Shown: positions 10,440-22,254 of the stretch, one piece after another
Layout of the letters: each line of letters opens with the position of its first letter
How positions within the stretch are numbered: position 1 is the first letter of the stretch
Assembly (NCBI GenBank): GCA_023101885.1
Contig: JALPQD010000087.1
Coordinates: 6,081,016 to 6,145,015 of the forward strand
Reading direction: 5' to 3'
DNA length: 64,000 bases
Source: Typhlomys cinereus
Lineage: Eukaryota; Chordata; Mammalia; Rodentia; Platacanthomyidae
The notes under the pieces: generated by a model
What the model saw: only the letters and a program-made list of their open reading frames with translations
What the model was told of the DNA's origin: nothing
Database searches by the model: none
Position numbers and translations under genes: made by a program

Positions 10440-11605
10440 CCCCTTTGCTCCAAGCTCCCATCTCTAGGGAAAGAGATCCTCTGCTCTAGCTGGGCTCTGC
10501 TTTGGATGAGGATGGCCCCCGTGAACCTCCCGGCCGTTGGTAGGCAGCCAACTAGACAGGCTCAGAAGAGCTGAGCAGATGCCTCGGCCGGGGTTGGGGG
10601 GGAAGAGGGGGACAACAAAGCCTTGCTAGTCAGAACAAGGTGAGGGATTCTTTCAGAAACCCCTGGAAGTGAGACCTCATGATCTACAACACCCCTAGCA
10701 GCAGCACCAGTGCATGTGCCCCTTTTCCAGACTGCTGGCGTGCACCAGGCTACTCGGCTCCCAGGCAAGAGACAACCGCCCTGGTCCCAGAGAAATATAG
10801 AGAACCTTCTTCTGGCTATGTTCTCCAAAATCCTGATCTCTCAGACTCACAGAACCCCCCCACCTCCGTCCCACCCTGAGAACCACCACAAGCAAGGCCC
10901 GGGAGGAACACCGAGGCAGCAGACCCTGAAAATTCAGAGCATCAGGGATAGTCCTGGGAGAGAACCAGATGTGGGCAGCTGTTGGGAGGAGGAAGAATCC
11001 CCATCCCCCAGGACTCCCCCCTCCCTTGGCTCTGAGATGTCTCTAAGAATGCCAGGTGTGCTGGCCACTGTGCCAGTTCAGTGCCAGGCATGGGGGATGG
11101 GTGGAATGGTTCATGCCACGGATCTTTCCTTCCCACAGATGTGAGGTCAGAAGACACCAGCTAGGTCCAAGTGCTTCCAGTCATCAGGCTGCCAACTTCT
11201 GGCTTTATCCTCACATGGGAAAAAGAATAAGAGAGCTCTCTGGGGATTCTTTATCCAGGAGGGCTCCACCCTCATAGCTTAACCACCTAGCAAAAGCCCT
11301 GCCTGATACTGGGGGTGGCATGTGTCAGGATTTCAACATGAACTGAGATACACACAAGCACCACAATGGCGCTAAGATCCTCGGGCCAGCTACGTGTCCT
11401 CGGGAGCTTTTGCTCAGTAAATCCTCAATGAAGCAGTGAGGAAGGACTTCAAGCCCATTTTAAAAACAAGAAAATGAAGTTTAAAACCATTTTGTCAGCA
11501 GAACAGAAAAAAAAAAAAACCTCTAAAATGAAAAGAACTCACATTGCTTACAGAACCAAAATACTTTTGTCAAACCTAACAAGGCTTGGTACTTGTAGCA
11601 GTTCT
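10440..11605. other. Unique GC-moderate sequence
   Basis: Overlapping frames of up to 144 codons occur (10710-11144 plus strand), but they are proline/serine-rich with no domain and no splice context. An A run lies at 11508-11519. No gene is called. Confidence 0.45.
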
Positions 11606-11610
11606 GCATG

Positions 11611-12006
11611 GTTGCTGATAAATCACCATCAAATGGCTTAAAGGAACAAGGAGTTTATATAGACCAGTTATAGTTCATAGTCAAGTTTGACAGGAGAGCT
11701 CACACCAACACCAGGGCTAAGGGAACTGGCCACACCATCTCTACATAACGGCTAAGAGAGGGATGATCCTTACTTGCCAGACCAACATGTCTGGCCAAGT
11801 GTACACAAGGATGCCAGCTTTCTCAATCAGCTCTCTGTATTTTATTCCAGAGCCTACTTCCACCTGCCATGGGCTGGGCCTTCCCCATCAGCTAGACAAT
11901 CTCCTGCAGGTTTGCTCTGGACTTAACTCAACAACTAATTATCTACTAATGTGCCCAGAGCTCAAACCTTCAACCATCAAGTTGACACCTGTGCCTAACT
12001 ATGACA
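11611..12006 (-). mobile_element. MaLR-related LTR, TATCAACTTGA family, antisense
   Basis: On the minus strand it starts TGTCATAGTTAGGCACAGGT followed by GTCAACTTGATGG. It shows the CCAGCCCATG(G) and GGTGTTGGTGTGAGCTCTCC motifs shared with copies at 28109, 40465, 41850 and 47205. It is a solo LTR. Confidence 0.7.
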
Positions 12007-12009
12007 GTA

Positions 12010-13145
12010 TTTCAGCAAAGGAACTCACTATAATCTTTCTGTCTTTAAAAAAAAAAAAAAAGAGAAGAGAAAAAAAATACAATTTTATTGTTTGCTTAGT
12101 GTCAGGTGCTTTTTGTGTATTATTTTGTTTCATGCCGGCATAACCCTTACTGCCCCATTCTACAGACAGGAAAGCAAAGAATAGGGGCGTGCCCTGGTGC
12201 TGTAGGGGTCCACAGAACTCCCTGCAGTGAGATAGGCTGCACTTGGACCAGGGCTCTCTGAAAGAGCCAAAGGAATGGCTTCAATGTGGGAATGGCAGGC
12301 TTCTGCCCTGTCCGTGGGCAGGGAGCTCAGGGGAATCACCCGAAGCAGCCACCCACAGGCCTGGCTAACACCAGGCTCCACTCAGCAGCTGGCAATGCTG
12401 AGAGCCAGGGGCAGATGGAGAAGTTCAGGTCAGAGAAGGCCAGACCCGAGGGAAGGCAAAAGGGAGGCAAGACAGCAGGATGTGTGTGTCCCTGCCCAAC
12501 ATATCAGACCCTGTATGGTGCAGAAAACACACATCGCAGCAGCAGGGCAGGCAGCCAGCTGGACAGGAGGCTGGGGGTTCTCATCCAGCCCAGCCACTCG
12601 CTCCCTGGGTACCCCCCACCTGCACCTGCCCTTGCTGGTCCTCAGCATCCTCACGGATGAGGGTGTAGCCTAGGCAACTGGGAAGATTCCTTCTGCCTTC
12701 AACAATACATCTTCATAGGAGCACTGTGAGCTCAACAAACAGAGGACAGGGCTAGGCAGAAAGAAAAATAGGGATGGAGGGTAGGGGAGAGGTTCTAGGT
12801 GACAGGTTCTAGGTGACAGAGTCCAGAAGTGTCTAGGGGGTCGAGGGAACCAAGATCAGACAAGGGCAGAGGTTGGGGGGGGGGCACTAGCTATTTAAGA
12901 TTACCAAGATTCTACTGCAAGGTTCTGTGGGAGACATTAAATCGGGAAGGGAGAAGACACAGTCACACTCAGCTTTGCTGAGAGGTTCCCCCAAAGCCAG
13001 AACAGTTGCCAGTGAGGGGTGAGGGGCCCCAGGATGCCCTTCTAGGAGAGCCCACCTGAAAGAGGAGGAAGACAAGTTCCCAGTGTGAAGATCAGTGGAA
13101 GTGCACTCTGGGAGCACCAGAGGGAGACTACGCATGTATGTTTGG
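12010..13145. other. Unique sequence with an A-rich patch
   Basis: An A-rich run lies near 12046-12078. The remainder has CTG/CAG-moderate content and chance frames on both strands. Confidence 0.4.
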
Positions 13146-13149
13146 GAAG

Positions 13150-13240
13150 CAGTGAGAATTCCTTCCATTTCACAGGTGTAAAGTGAGGCCCAGCATGCTC
13201 AGTCAGGGGACAATACTGGAATTAGAACTCAGTTCTGCCT
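13150..13240 (-). mobile_element. MIR fragment, antisense
   Basis: CACAGGTGTAAAGTGAGGC and GGAATTAGAACTCAG match the antisense MIR 3' half. Confidence 0.5.
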
Positions 13241-13448
13241 GGCTCTGGAGTGTTTGTTTGCAGTCTTCGCGCTGTACTTATATTCCCACAGAATATGTGA
13301 CCCTGTTAGGTTAGAGAAAGAACGAGTACAAATGAGAGGTGGCTGGAGAGATGGGTGGGGGTGAGAGGGGACAAGAAGCATTTTGCCACACAAACAAAAG
13401 GACACCAAGCTCTCTAAATAGACTCTTCTGTGGTTGTCTGTGGGGGTC

Positions 13449-13805
13449 TTTCTTTCTTTCCTTCCTTCTTTCTTTCTTTCTTTCTTTCTTTCTTTTCTTT
13501 CTCCGTCTTTCTTCAATGTGTGTAGGTGCCTGTATGTATGTATGTATGTATGTGAGGATGTATACAGAAGAGTGTGTGTGTGTGCATGTAGAAGAGGGCA
13601 CTATGCCTGTGGAGGTCTGAGGGTGATTTGGGAATCATCCTGGATTGTTTTACCTCCTCATTGCTTTGCTTTGAGGTTTCCCAAGCTCTACCTTCCAGGG
13701 CCAGATGCAGGCCACTGCCACTTTTGCCTGGTGTTGTTTTTTTTTTAACATGTGATCTGAGATCTGAACTTGGAGGCTTAATTCCTGAGTCACCTCTCCA
13801 GCCCC
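13449..13805 (-). mobile_element. tRNA-headed SINE with (CTTT)n tail, antisense
   Basis: The minus-strand head GGGGCTGGAGAGGTGACTC ends at 13805. The body contains the antisense of the GGAGGTAAAACAATCC block, and the tail runs into TG/TATG repeats and then a (CTTT)n tract at 13449-13505. Confidence 0.8.
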
Positions 13806-13842
13806 CATCTTTGGGAATTTTTAAGACCACAGAGTTCTAGGG

Positions 13843-14035
13843 TCAGTGAGATGTCTCAATGGATAAAGGCACTTGCTGCCAAGGTCTAATGTCCTGCGTT
13901 TGATCCCTGTAACCCCCATAGTGAAAAGCAATTCCTGCAAGTTGCCCTCTGACCTCCACAGCACTCACTCCCCCACCTACACACATATGCATACAAAATA
14001 AATAGTAAATATACGTGAAAGGAGAAACAATTTAA
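13843..14035 (+). mobile_element. B2/B4-like SINE
   Basis: The head GGTCAGTGAGATGTCTCAAT, a B-box-like GCGTTTGATCCC, the GTTGCCCTCTGACCTCCAC body and an AAAATAAATAG tail are in the order of the rodent tRNA-derived B2 superfamily. Confidence 0.7.
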
Positions 14036-14059
14036 AAAACAACATAGGAGTCTAGAAGT

Positions 14060-14185
14060 AGTGGGATATGGGCTGAGCTCCTGGTTTTACCACTTAATAC
14101 CCCTATGACCAAGGACAAGTACTGAATCTCCTAGGACCTGGCTTACTCCCCAGCGCAAGGGGCACACTAGTAGGCATTCTTTGTA
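14060..14185 (+). mobile_element. MIR SINE fragment
   Basis: GAGCTCCTGGTTTTACCAC and TATGACCAAGGACAAGTA resemble the MIR core 'ccagctctgccactta...tgaccttgggcaag'. Confidence 0.55.
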
Positions 14186-14214
14186 GGTTACTGATTATTT
14201 CTTTAAGGGTCTGG

Positions 14215-14314
14215 AACACTGTGTGTAGGGGCTCATGTACTTAGAAAGGTAAGGCAGGAAAAACGAGTCTAAGGCCAGCCTGGGCTCCATAGCGACTCTC
14301 TCTCTCTCTCTCTC
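14215..14314 (+). mobile_element. B1-like fragment ending in (CT)n
   Basis: GGCTCATGTACTTAG...AAGGCCAGCCTGGGCTCCATAG is a shortened B1 pattern. It runs into a CT tract at 14296-14314. Confidence 0.5.
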
Positions 14315-14324
14315 ATGCCTTCAT

Positions 14325-14326
14325 GA

Positions 14327-14376
<50 letters not shown>

Positions 14377-14608
14377 AAAAGGGCACTTGAATGTGTGCCG
14401 GTAGAGGTCCAAGGGGGACTTTGGTAATCATCTTGAACTGCTCTACCTCATGCTTTGCTCTGAGGTTTCCCAGGCTCTGCCTTCCAGGGCCAGAACAGCA
14501 AGCTGCTGTCATATCTGCCTGGCATTTTTATGTGGGATCCGGGGATCTGAAATCGGGTCCTTTTGCTTCTGAGGCAAAGACTTCAGCCACTGAGTCATCA
14601 CCCCAGCC
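14325..14608 (-). mobile_element. tRNA-headed SINE with (TG)n tail, antisense
   Basis: The antisense body motifs TTTGCTCTGAGGTTTCCCAG and TGTGGGATCCGGGGATCTGA are present. The tail is a TG microsatellite of about 45 bp at 14329-14374. Confidence 0.8.
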
Positions 14609-14609
14609 T

Positions 14610-16125
14610 GTGCTCACGTGACTAGACCCCCCTCACTATTGTCTCTGCCATCTACTCCAGTGCAGAACCCACTTCCAACTGCTTCGCCCGTGCAGCCTCT
14701 GCTAGGATTCGAAATCCCATTCCATCAGAGGACCCATCAGTCATCTGCGCCCGCCTCCTCTCAGGAATGGACCTGTCCACTGGGATCACGAGGACTCGCA
14801 CCTGGTAGGGTTTGCTGCTGGGAATTAGAAACAAGCCTCCCATGCACGCCTGCATCTTGTGACCTCGCTTGGGGCCATGCATCAAAGCCTTCTCTACCAA
14901 CCACAGATTCCCGGCCTTTGTGAATTGGCTCACTGTTAAATGACATTTCCTACCGTTCAGGAATCTCCCACTTATCAGAGAGAGAGAGAGATGAGTATAT
15001 GAAAAGTGAGGGTGGGAAATCCAGTTTCCTGACATACTGTCGGGGTCTTGGCTATTTTTGTGCCTTCATTCCTTTGGCAGGCTGGTGAAGCCTATGGACT
15101 CTTTCTCAGGATGTTTTAAAACACATAAAAGAAAATGCAGAGCTCAACTATGAAGAAAACCAATATAATTGAAATATAATTATTAAAATTTGAAAAGCCA
15201 AGTGCATAATACGGCAATATGTGTTTTACTTTATTAACACATTAAATAACAGACTCTAGATGCTGGGGAACAACTACTGTCATCTCAGAGTCACATCTGA
15301 CATAAATAATATTTCAAGACAGCTACAACAGCTACAATGCAATATGAAAACATCTATTACTTTCGTTAACAAAAATGTCACAGATACTGAAAATAATCTG
15401 GGGTTTGTTGCCTGTGTCTCAACAGAAAACAAAATGCCAAATAAGGAGGTTCCTTTGTTCCCACCCAAGTTCATACATTCCTCTTAGTTCTCTGGGTGCA
15501 ATTCTCAGAGTTATCGACTCCAAATTAAGATGCCTGCGTGTCTTTCATGATGCATGAATGTCTGTGCTGGGGAGGACCCTGACTCTTCCTTCGTGAAGAA
15601 TCCCACAGATACAACCCTTCCATGTTTTCCCCTATGCCCAAGCTGACCAGACCCCTGCTGGGGCCTGGCTTGAAGAGAAATCCTCAGGTCCCAGGAGGCA
15701 AGCTCAGCAACTGGGGTCCTCTGTGGAACTCAGGGAAGGAGAGACATGGGTTGGGGTGCACAGTGCACCCAGCCCATCAACCAGACTCAGGCTTGGGCTT
15801 AGATATCAACACGCAGTACATGGCTTCTATATTTCTTTCTTTCTTAGAGTCGGTAAGCAGGAATCTCTGCTTTCCGTGTCAGAAGAGCCCTGAATCAGGT
15901 TAACCAACACTGTGGCAGACAAGAAGGTTGAAGATCAGGAATCCTAGTCATTTGCCCAAGACTCACAAGGGCTAGCCAGTGGTGCAGCCATTTCCCCTTT
16001 CTTCCTCTCCACTTTTCCCTTTCACTGACAGACTGCTAGGTGATGGATGCCCTTGGTTATTTATTTCAAGACCACACGATTGATATATGCACACACACAC
16101 AAAAAAATCTCTTAAAAACTCAAAC
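14610..16125. other. Unique sequence, partly AT-rich
   Basis: The stretch 15110-15260 is AT-rich. No exon or mobile element is recognised. Short frames occur on both strands. Confidence 0.4.
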
Positions 16126-16127
16126 AT

Positions 16128-16298
16128 AATAGCCAGAGAGCCAGCTCTGCGGGTAAAGACACCACAAATGCAAACCTAGTGTCTTGAGATCAAGTCCTGG
16201 AGTCCTCATGTAACATTCCCTTTGACCTTCACACGCCAGGTATCAGCCCCCCCTTCTCTCTCTCTTTCTCCTCTAATAAATAAGTGAAAAACATTCAA
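16128..16298 (+). mobile_element. B2/B4-like SINE, diverged
   Basis: The head GAGAGCCAGCTCTGCGGGTAAAG, a degenerate B box, CCTTTGACCTTCACACGCC and a CT-rich plus AATAAATAAG tail are visible. Confidence 0.55.
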
Positions 16299-16748
16299 AC
16301 ATTACTGATGAAATGCCGACCCTTTCACACATACTGACATCATACCCAGTAGATTTGGGCCTGGCTAGACCACATATTCAGCTGCCACCCAGCTTGATAT
16401 GCTTTAAATCTTTCCCACGCATGGCATGGCTGTTTTCTAGGATGGAGGGGAATTGGAACAAGGAACAGCCAATGGTCACTACACCTAGAAGCACTTGCTG
16501 GTACCCGCTGAGGAAACCTACATCTCCGTGTAAAAGAATGTTATGACTGGGCAGCCTTGGAGAGGAAGCGCCACAGAGGAAGACCTTGCAGAGATCTGCT
16601 CTTTTATCTTTGCATGGAGCGAATTCTCCCCAGGACACACGCATCTCCTCCATTGTCACTTGACATCAGGGCCCCACGCCAGAAATACATACCAAGGGAA
16701 ATTCAGCAGACACAAAGGATCCTTTCCCACGCAGGGGAGAAACCACGG

Positions 16749-16787
<39 letters not shown>

Positions 16788-16802
16788 CACACGTACACAC
16801 AT
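16749..16802. repeat. (CA)n microsatellite
   Basis: About 26 dinucleotide units with two interruptions (GC, GT). Confidence 0.95.
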
Positions 16803-16809
16803 TTTTAAA

Positions 16810-19760
16810 GACAAGTTTTATTTACTTTTACTGTAGGAAAAAAATGAGGAGGGACTAGGAATTGGGACTTGTGCTTCCCCCACAATGCCAGCGACCCCAG
16901 GAAGTTATTGTGAGCCAGGGCCGGAGGAAGCAGTGAGGTGTCCTTAGGAAGCTCTTGTAGGTGCTTTTCCCTGATACAGAAATGTCTTTCTGTAGAACCT
17001 CCAGTCTACACTTAGCTGAGCACCTTAATAAAATCATGTACTTGAAATCCTGTAACAGCATATTTATCTTGGAAACTATAACAGTCTATTTTTGGAAAGA
17101 GACCCCCTTCTTTCCGTCCATCCTATCTGTAGAGACCGGAAACCGTTCACAGAAAGGGCTGACAGAAGCCTTTTGGTCAAATCTCCATTGGAAAGATTAG
17201 TATTTTGAGGTCCAGGGAGGTTAGGGTTCAGTTGTCAATCACACAGCCAGTTAGTAGCAGACCTCGGCGCCCATCCCTGACGCCTTGGCCGTCGAGCGTG
17301 TATTCCACCACGAGAAGAGCACAGGGTGGTTCTCTGATCCCCAGAGCTAGGCAGCTCTATCCAATCCCAGTGTTTGGCTTATGCATTCCATGACTTGGGA
17401 GCCCCGGTTAAGTTCTCTGCTTTTCCTTTTCTCCTCTACAGAGTTTCACAGTTGGGTGTACTTTGTGAAGCTAGAAGTCCTAAATGTCTGTCTTCCGATT
17501 ATCTAGGTTTCAAGGAAGACGGGGAAGAACCGGATATACTCAGGCACACATACCAGCACCTTTCCTTAAAAACCAGCACAGTGCTGGGCACAGAGCACAG
17601 GTCACTGTAGCTTGATGATGGAACCATTGAATAAATGAGAATGTTCACAAAAATGGCAAAGCCGGAAGCAGGAGTTTGGGTGTAAAAAGCAGACGGCAGA
17701 CAAGACTCCCGTCACAGCAAGCAAGCGTCACATCCTCTCCTCAGCCTGCTGCCCGGGGAAGAAGGCTTCAATGAGAGCCGGGTCCCTGATTTCAGTGCCT
17801 GGCTCACCAGACCAGGTCCAAGGCTCAGAAGAGGACTTGGAAGCACATGTGATCCTCCTCTAACTAAAACAGATGTAGTAACGCTGTGGACCAGGAGGAG
17901 GAGAACGGGTCGGAAATGGCCCATCTATCTTCTACATTGTCAGTTCTGCTTGTAATAAGATTTTTCTCCCTGTCACACCTTAGGCTGCCGCTGAACTGAA
18001 GCAAAACCGAGGTATCCATCTTGTGGTCACGAGCAGTGACTGTCACCGAGCGCCAGGGATGAAATGGGGCTGTATGCGCACAGCAGCTAGACCGAGAGGA
18101 CCAGAGAGGAGTCTGGGCTGGGAGCCGGGAGCTTGGATTCCCTCCTTGTAGCCAGCTGTGAGTGCTTCACAGCCCTTGCACCTCACCAACTATAAGTTGC
18201 AGACGTTGGAGAAGAGCGTCCACCATTTCCATCATAGTCTCAAAGGTTATCACAACCCCTCTCCCATGGAAAAGTTAAGAAATGCTGTCCTAGATGTTTT
18301 CTATCAAAAAAAAAAATTATTGCGCGCTTGCTGTTGTCTCAACCCAGCGCCTGGCACTCAATATGCAAATATGTCAGGAGAGTCCCACTTTGGGGTATCC
18401 AGTGGTATCACAATGCTTACTTATCTCAAGAATGATGGGAACACATCCCACAGGCAGTACTTAACTTGTCTGGTCAGGAAAAACCTTTTGGGGAAGAAAC
18501 TCGTACTAAATGCTAAAGTTGCAAGTTACATGTGCAGCTGCATGAACGAGAGGAGAGTGCTTTAGATAGGGCATGCATGGTGCAGGAACTGCCTCAAGTG
18601 CTCCTGGGAGTGAAACGCAACAGGGGGCCCAGTGCAGGGGCCTGGTCAGGAAATGCCACGTGTGCCATCTAAGAGGTTGAACATCTTAGACCATGAGTTC
18701 TTTCTTGATGTATTGAGTAAGATGAGTCACTACTTCCAACATGACATTCTTTGAATGCCGAGCAGAGGCTTTGGCCAGCTGGGTGTTGAATGACAAACCC
18801 AACGCTGCTCTTGGTACCAAGGTGCAGACAGGAAGCTGTCATGGTGCTCTCCATAGTCAGGGGACCTCCAGTAATGGGAGAAGAGCTAAGGGGCACACGC
18901 ATCTGGGTCCCTGGTCTCCACTTAGCAACAAAGACTTAGTTCCACCTCTGGACCGTGATGCCAGGCCCTCTGCAGGCTGCTGCTTCTGCCCAAAGTCTTC
19001 CCACCTTTAACAAGTCAGCTCCTTTCTGCCTTCAGACTGGAGTCTTCAGACCAGTTCTCGGGGCACTCAGCTGTTTCAGATCACAGAATCCAGCACTGTA
19101 CAGAACTCGAAACTTAAGGAGTTCCAACGCATCTTCATTTTGGTGACTGGACTGCAAATCCCATGAGGCCAGATGGTTTTTTATCTGAAAACCTCTCTTG
19201 TGGCCTAGTTTTTAGTTTCTATTGACTGAATGGAAGTCTGCTTCCTTCCCCCCACCAAGATTGAGCCACTCACACAAATCACTGTCTCTGGGACGCATTA
19301 TGGTCCACTGAGGCTGGAGGCTGGACTTGAAAGGAAGCTCCACAGTGGCCTCTGCCTGTTTCCAAGACTAGTTCCATACTTTGCACTGCCGGGTCTCTGG
19401 TCTCTAGAGACTAAGGAACTCTGCTTGATTTACTCAGACAAATCAACTTGGGGTGCACTTAACTAGAGATATAGTCTTGGCTTCAACCCCCCCGTCACTG
19501 CCTTCAAGACAGTCTTCCCCTGGTCCTGTTGGTGGGTGGGGTTTGCACAGGCCTCAAGGGGTCATCCTTAAGAGGGAATGACCTCCATATCCTGCAGAAA
19601 GTTCATCTTACCCTACAGTCCTGTACCCTGGGTCGCTTGGGAAGGAAGACTCTGAAGACCTGGTAAGGCAGTTCAGGTGTATTGGCCCACAGGCTCGACT
19701 TTCCAACTCCTGTCATGATTGGGCAGTCTGCTCAGACAAAGCACTGAACCGGGTCAAAGA
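16810..19760. other. Unique sequence left of the CpG island
   Basis: A MIR-like antisense fragment is at about 17205-17280 (ACACAGCCAGTTAGTAGCAGA). The longest frame (18158-18565) has no domain or splice signals. If a minus-strand gene starts in the CpG island, this would be its first intron. Confidence 0.45.
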
Positions 19761-20029
19761 TTTGACCTTAAGGGAGATCAGAGAGCGAGGAGGGGGCTTA
19801 GCCAAGGGGCGCGCAGGCTTGGCAAAGTGCCCTCGGTGGGTGCCCAGCACATCTAGTACCAGCTCCCTCTCTGCATTCGCCCAAGGTCGCAGCCTAATGT
19901 TCCACTGTAAACTTCAACCAGAAGCAGAGAGGTACGGGGCTGGGAGCCCCGTACTGTGTTTTGAGAAAGGAGATGGATTCTGCGATGCTGTCCCTGGTCG
20001 TCCCGGGAGCCAGCGGGGAGACAGCTCCC

Positions 20030-20770
20030 CACCCCTAGTCCCACAAGCTGCGACCTGGGGGTCCGCAGCGTCCGGCAGGGAAAAAGTGGGAGGGTCTGCA
20101 CCACCCGAGTCTCAAGGACGACGCGGTTCCTCTCCCCCCACCCCACCCCCTCGTCCCCTCGGTCTCCAGCGCTGCAAAGGGAGTGTGGCCCCCCTCGCAC
20201 AACGCAGCCCCTCCCGCGCGGTGGGGGACCCGGGCACCCGGCGAGAACGCCCGGCCGGCCCGGGCTGCCGCAGCCTCTGCGGGGAGATGGTGGTGGCAGG
20301 GGGCGCTGAAGGCGGCGGGGGCCGGGCGAGGGCCGGGCGCGGGTCGAGGATACCCCCGCAGACGCACTGTCCCTGGGCGGAGGGCGCGAGGCCCCTTACC
20401 TCGGCGAGAGTCTCGGGAAGTCCGGCGGGGCAGTCCGCAGTGCTGGGGCCGCGCGGCGGGGCACCGACCCCGGTTTCGGGGTTCACGCAGCTTGCGATGC
20501 TCAGTCAGCGTCCCGGGCGCGCACCCCGCACCGCCGCACCCTCGTGCACCGGGGCGCGCACACACTCCGGCCGGCGGGCTCGGCCTGCAGCCGGGCGCAC
20601 ACCCTGCTGGCATACACCCTGCGGGCACACCCACCGCGCCGGCTGCGGGACTGTACGCGGGCGCCCGGTCGTCCGCTGCCCGCCCCGAGTCCCCGCCTTC
20701 CTGACGCGGCGCGGGTTTTGGTTGTAGGAAGGAGCAGAGTTGCGAAACCGAGGGGAGGGTCTTAGCCTTG
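20030..20770. promoter_or_regulatory. CpG island, candidate gene promoter and first exon
   Basis: This is the only strongly GC- and CpG-rich block in the window. A single 60-base line at 20221-20280 contains about eight CpG dinucleotides, whereas flanking lines have zero or one. GC-box cores are visible near 20370 (GGGCGG) and 20680 (CCGCCC). No TATA box is obvious, as is usual for CpG-island promoters. Stop codons are so rare here that long frames stay open on both strands by composition alone. A strong minus-strand splice donor lies inside the island, which suggests transcription toward lower coordinates. The right edge ends in a poly(A) run (20809-20827) and a MIR. I cannot identify the gene. 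The island itself is clear; its direction and its partner gene are inferred. Confidence 0.8.
20394..20402 (-). promoter_or_regulatory. Consensus splice donor GAG|GTAAGG, candidate end of exon 1
   Basis: Read on the minus strand, the sequence is GAG then GTAAGG, so the exon would end at 20400 and the intron would start at 20399. This is close to the mammalian consensus (MAG|GTRAGT) and sits inside a CpG island, where a first exon is expected. The minus-strand sequence just upstream (20401-20486) is open in several frames, but I see no well-placed ATG, so the exon may be 5' untranslated. The next exon is not identified. Chance matches to a donor do occur in GC-rich DNA. Confidence 0.45.
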
Positions 20771-20939
20771 GAAAACTCCAGAAGCCCTTGGACAGAGTTG
20801 CGGAGGAAAAAAAAAAAAAAAAAAAAAACTTCTGGAAAGGAAACCAGAAAACTCCCGCCTGACCTGTACAGAGCGCTTTTCCGATTTCCAAAGTTCTTGC
20901 ACGGACGTTTTTCTCTCTGTGTTCCTCTAGACGTTTTTG

Positions 20940-21040
20940 TCCCCACAACAGATGGAAAGAAAACATTAGACAAGAATAGTGACTTGCCCATGTCAGGGAA
21001 CTCGAACCAGGGGCTCAGCAATTGAGATTCTGTGTGCAGG
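20940..21040 (-). mobile_element. MIR fragment, antisense
   Basis: CCCCACAACAGATGGAAAG, GACTTGCCCATGTCAG and GAACTCGAACCAGG are the antisense MIR pattern. Confidence 0.6.
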
Positions 21041-21845
21041 AGGGTTCTGGCCAGGGGTTGAGGGAAGTGACAGAACTTATACCTTTCCTAGGAGTCATTG
21101 ATGTAACCTCACTCGGAACCTTCTATCTTTTAATGTCACACCCCCAATGTCCTATGCAAAGTTTGGATCAGTGCAAAATATTTGCACTTCAGTCACTAAG
21201 CTACACCGATCAGCTCTCTAAGTGCCACCTGTGCACAGAGATCCCATGGGGTGATTTCTCATGCCCCTTACTCAGGGAACTCAGTCACGCCAGAGGAAGT
21301 GGCTACAGACGCTGATCTGTAAACTCCAGTTCTGTCCTGTCTCGCTCACCCGTAAGAGCATCCGTGACACGAGGTAAACTTGGTCAAAGGAGTTTTATTT
21401 TTGATAACGTGACCCAGATGGATGAGATAATTTGAAGCAAGGAACCTTTCTGGGATGTTTATTTTCCTTTTTGACAGAAGCATGGTTATTTAGAATGGCT
21501 TCTTTTCACCAGGGCTCCGCGATTGGAGAATAAGAGCCCACAAGCTATACTAAATGAGAACAGAGGCTTGGCCTCAGGGTTGGGACCCAAATGGAGTCCT
21601 GGAGGATTATGGCCAGCTGGAGAGCAACTTCAGTCGTTTGTCTAAGTGAAGGGGCTGCTACTACGAAGAGCTGGTTGATTTTTATCACCTCATTTTTCAA
21701 GAGAAGCTATAAATCAGATATTTAAGCAAGATCTCCCAAGCTTATTTAAAAGATTCCATTTTGTTCAAGCTGAAGGAAGCATGTCTTTGGACCCAATCCA
21801 GACTACAGACCAAGGGGTTTGAGCTTTTCCATTTGGAGTACTTCA
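21041..21845. other. Unique sequence right of the CpG island
   Basis: No recognised repeat or exon. Upstream promoter elements of a minus-strand gene would fall here, but I cannot point to specific sites. Confidence 0.4.
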
Positions 21846-21849
21846 TATG

Positions 21850-21995
21850 TTTTATTTGGGCCTCCTATCATCCTCGTGGGATAGACTCAGCCAGGATCAC
21901 TGTTTCCATTTTAGGGACCAGAAGCCTAGTTCCATGACTAGCCCAAGGTCACCCAAGCTAATCAGCAGAGCTGGAGCTGAACCCCAGGCACAGCA
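21850..21995 (-). mobile_element. MIR SINE, antisense
   Basis: CATCCTCGTGGGATAGAC, CATTTTAGGGACCAGAAGC, CCCAAGGTCACCCAAGC and GGAGCTGAACCCCAG follow the antisense MIR order over about 145 bases. Confidence 0.75.
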
Positions 21996-22184
21996 AATCT
22001 TGGTCTTGGAAACTTCTCCCTCTGCATCCTCAGATTCTGTGAATAATTAGCTTTTTGGTTTCTAGGCATCTTGAGTCTAATTAGGCATGGGGTTGGCACT
22101 GGGGTGTGGAAGCACAAGCACCTTTCCTGGGAAGATGGAGTATCAGTGCCAGACTGCTGTCCTCGAAAGCAGCTTAGCCCAATG

Positions 22185-22188
<4 letters not shown>

Positions 22189-22252
<64 letters not shown>
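22189..22252. repeat. (AG)n microsatellite
   Basis: A perfect run of 32 AG units. Confidence 0.97.

Positions 22253-22254
<2 letters not shown>

Noticed and set aside
10710..11144. 144-codon frame that might be an exon
   Set aside because: The opposite strand is open too, there are no splice sites or domain, and the composition is simply C-rich.
19762..21021. Long open frames of 321 codons (plus) and 328 codons (minus)
   Set aside because: Both lie over the CpG island, overlap on opposite strands and owe their length to GC content. They contain no domain, have R/P/G/A-biased translation, and the minus frame passes through a splice donor and a poly(A)-derived Phe run.
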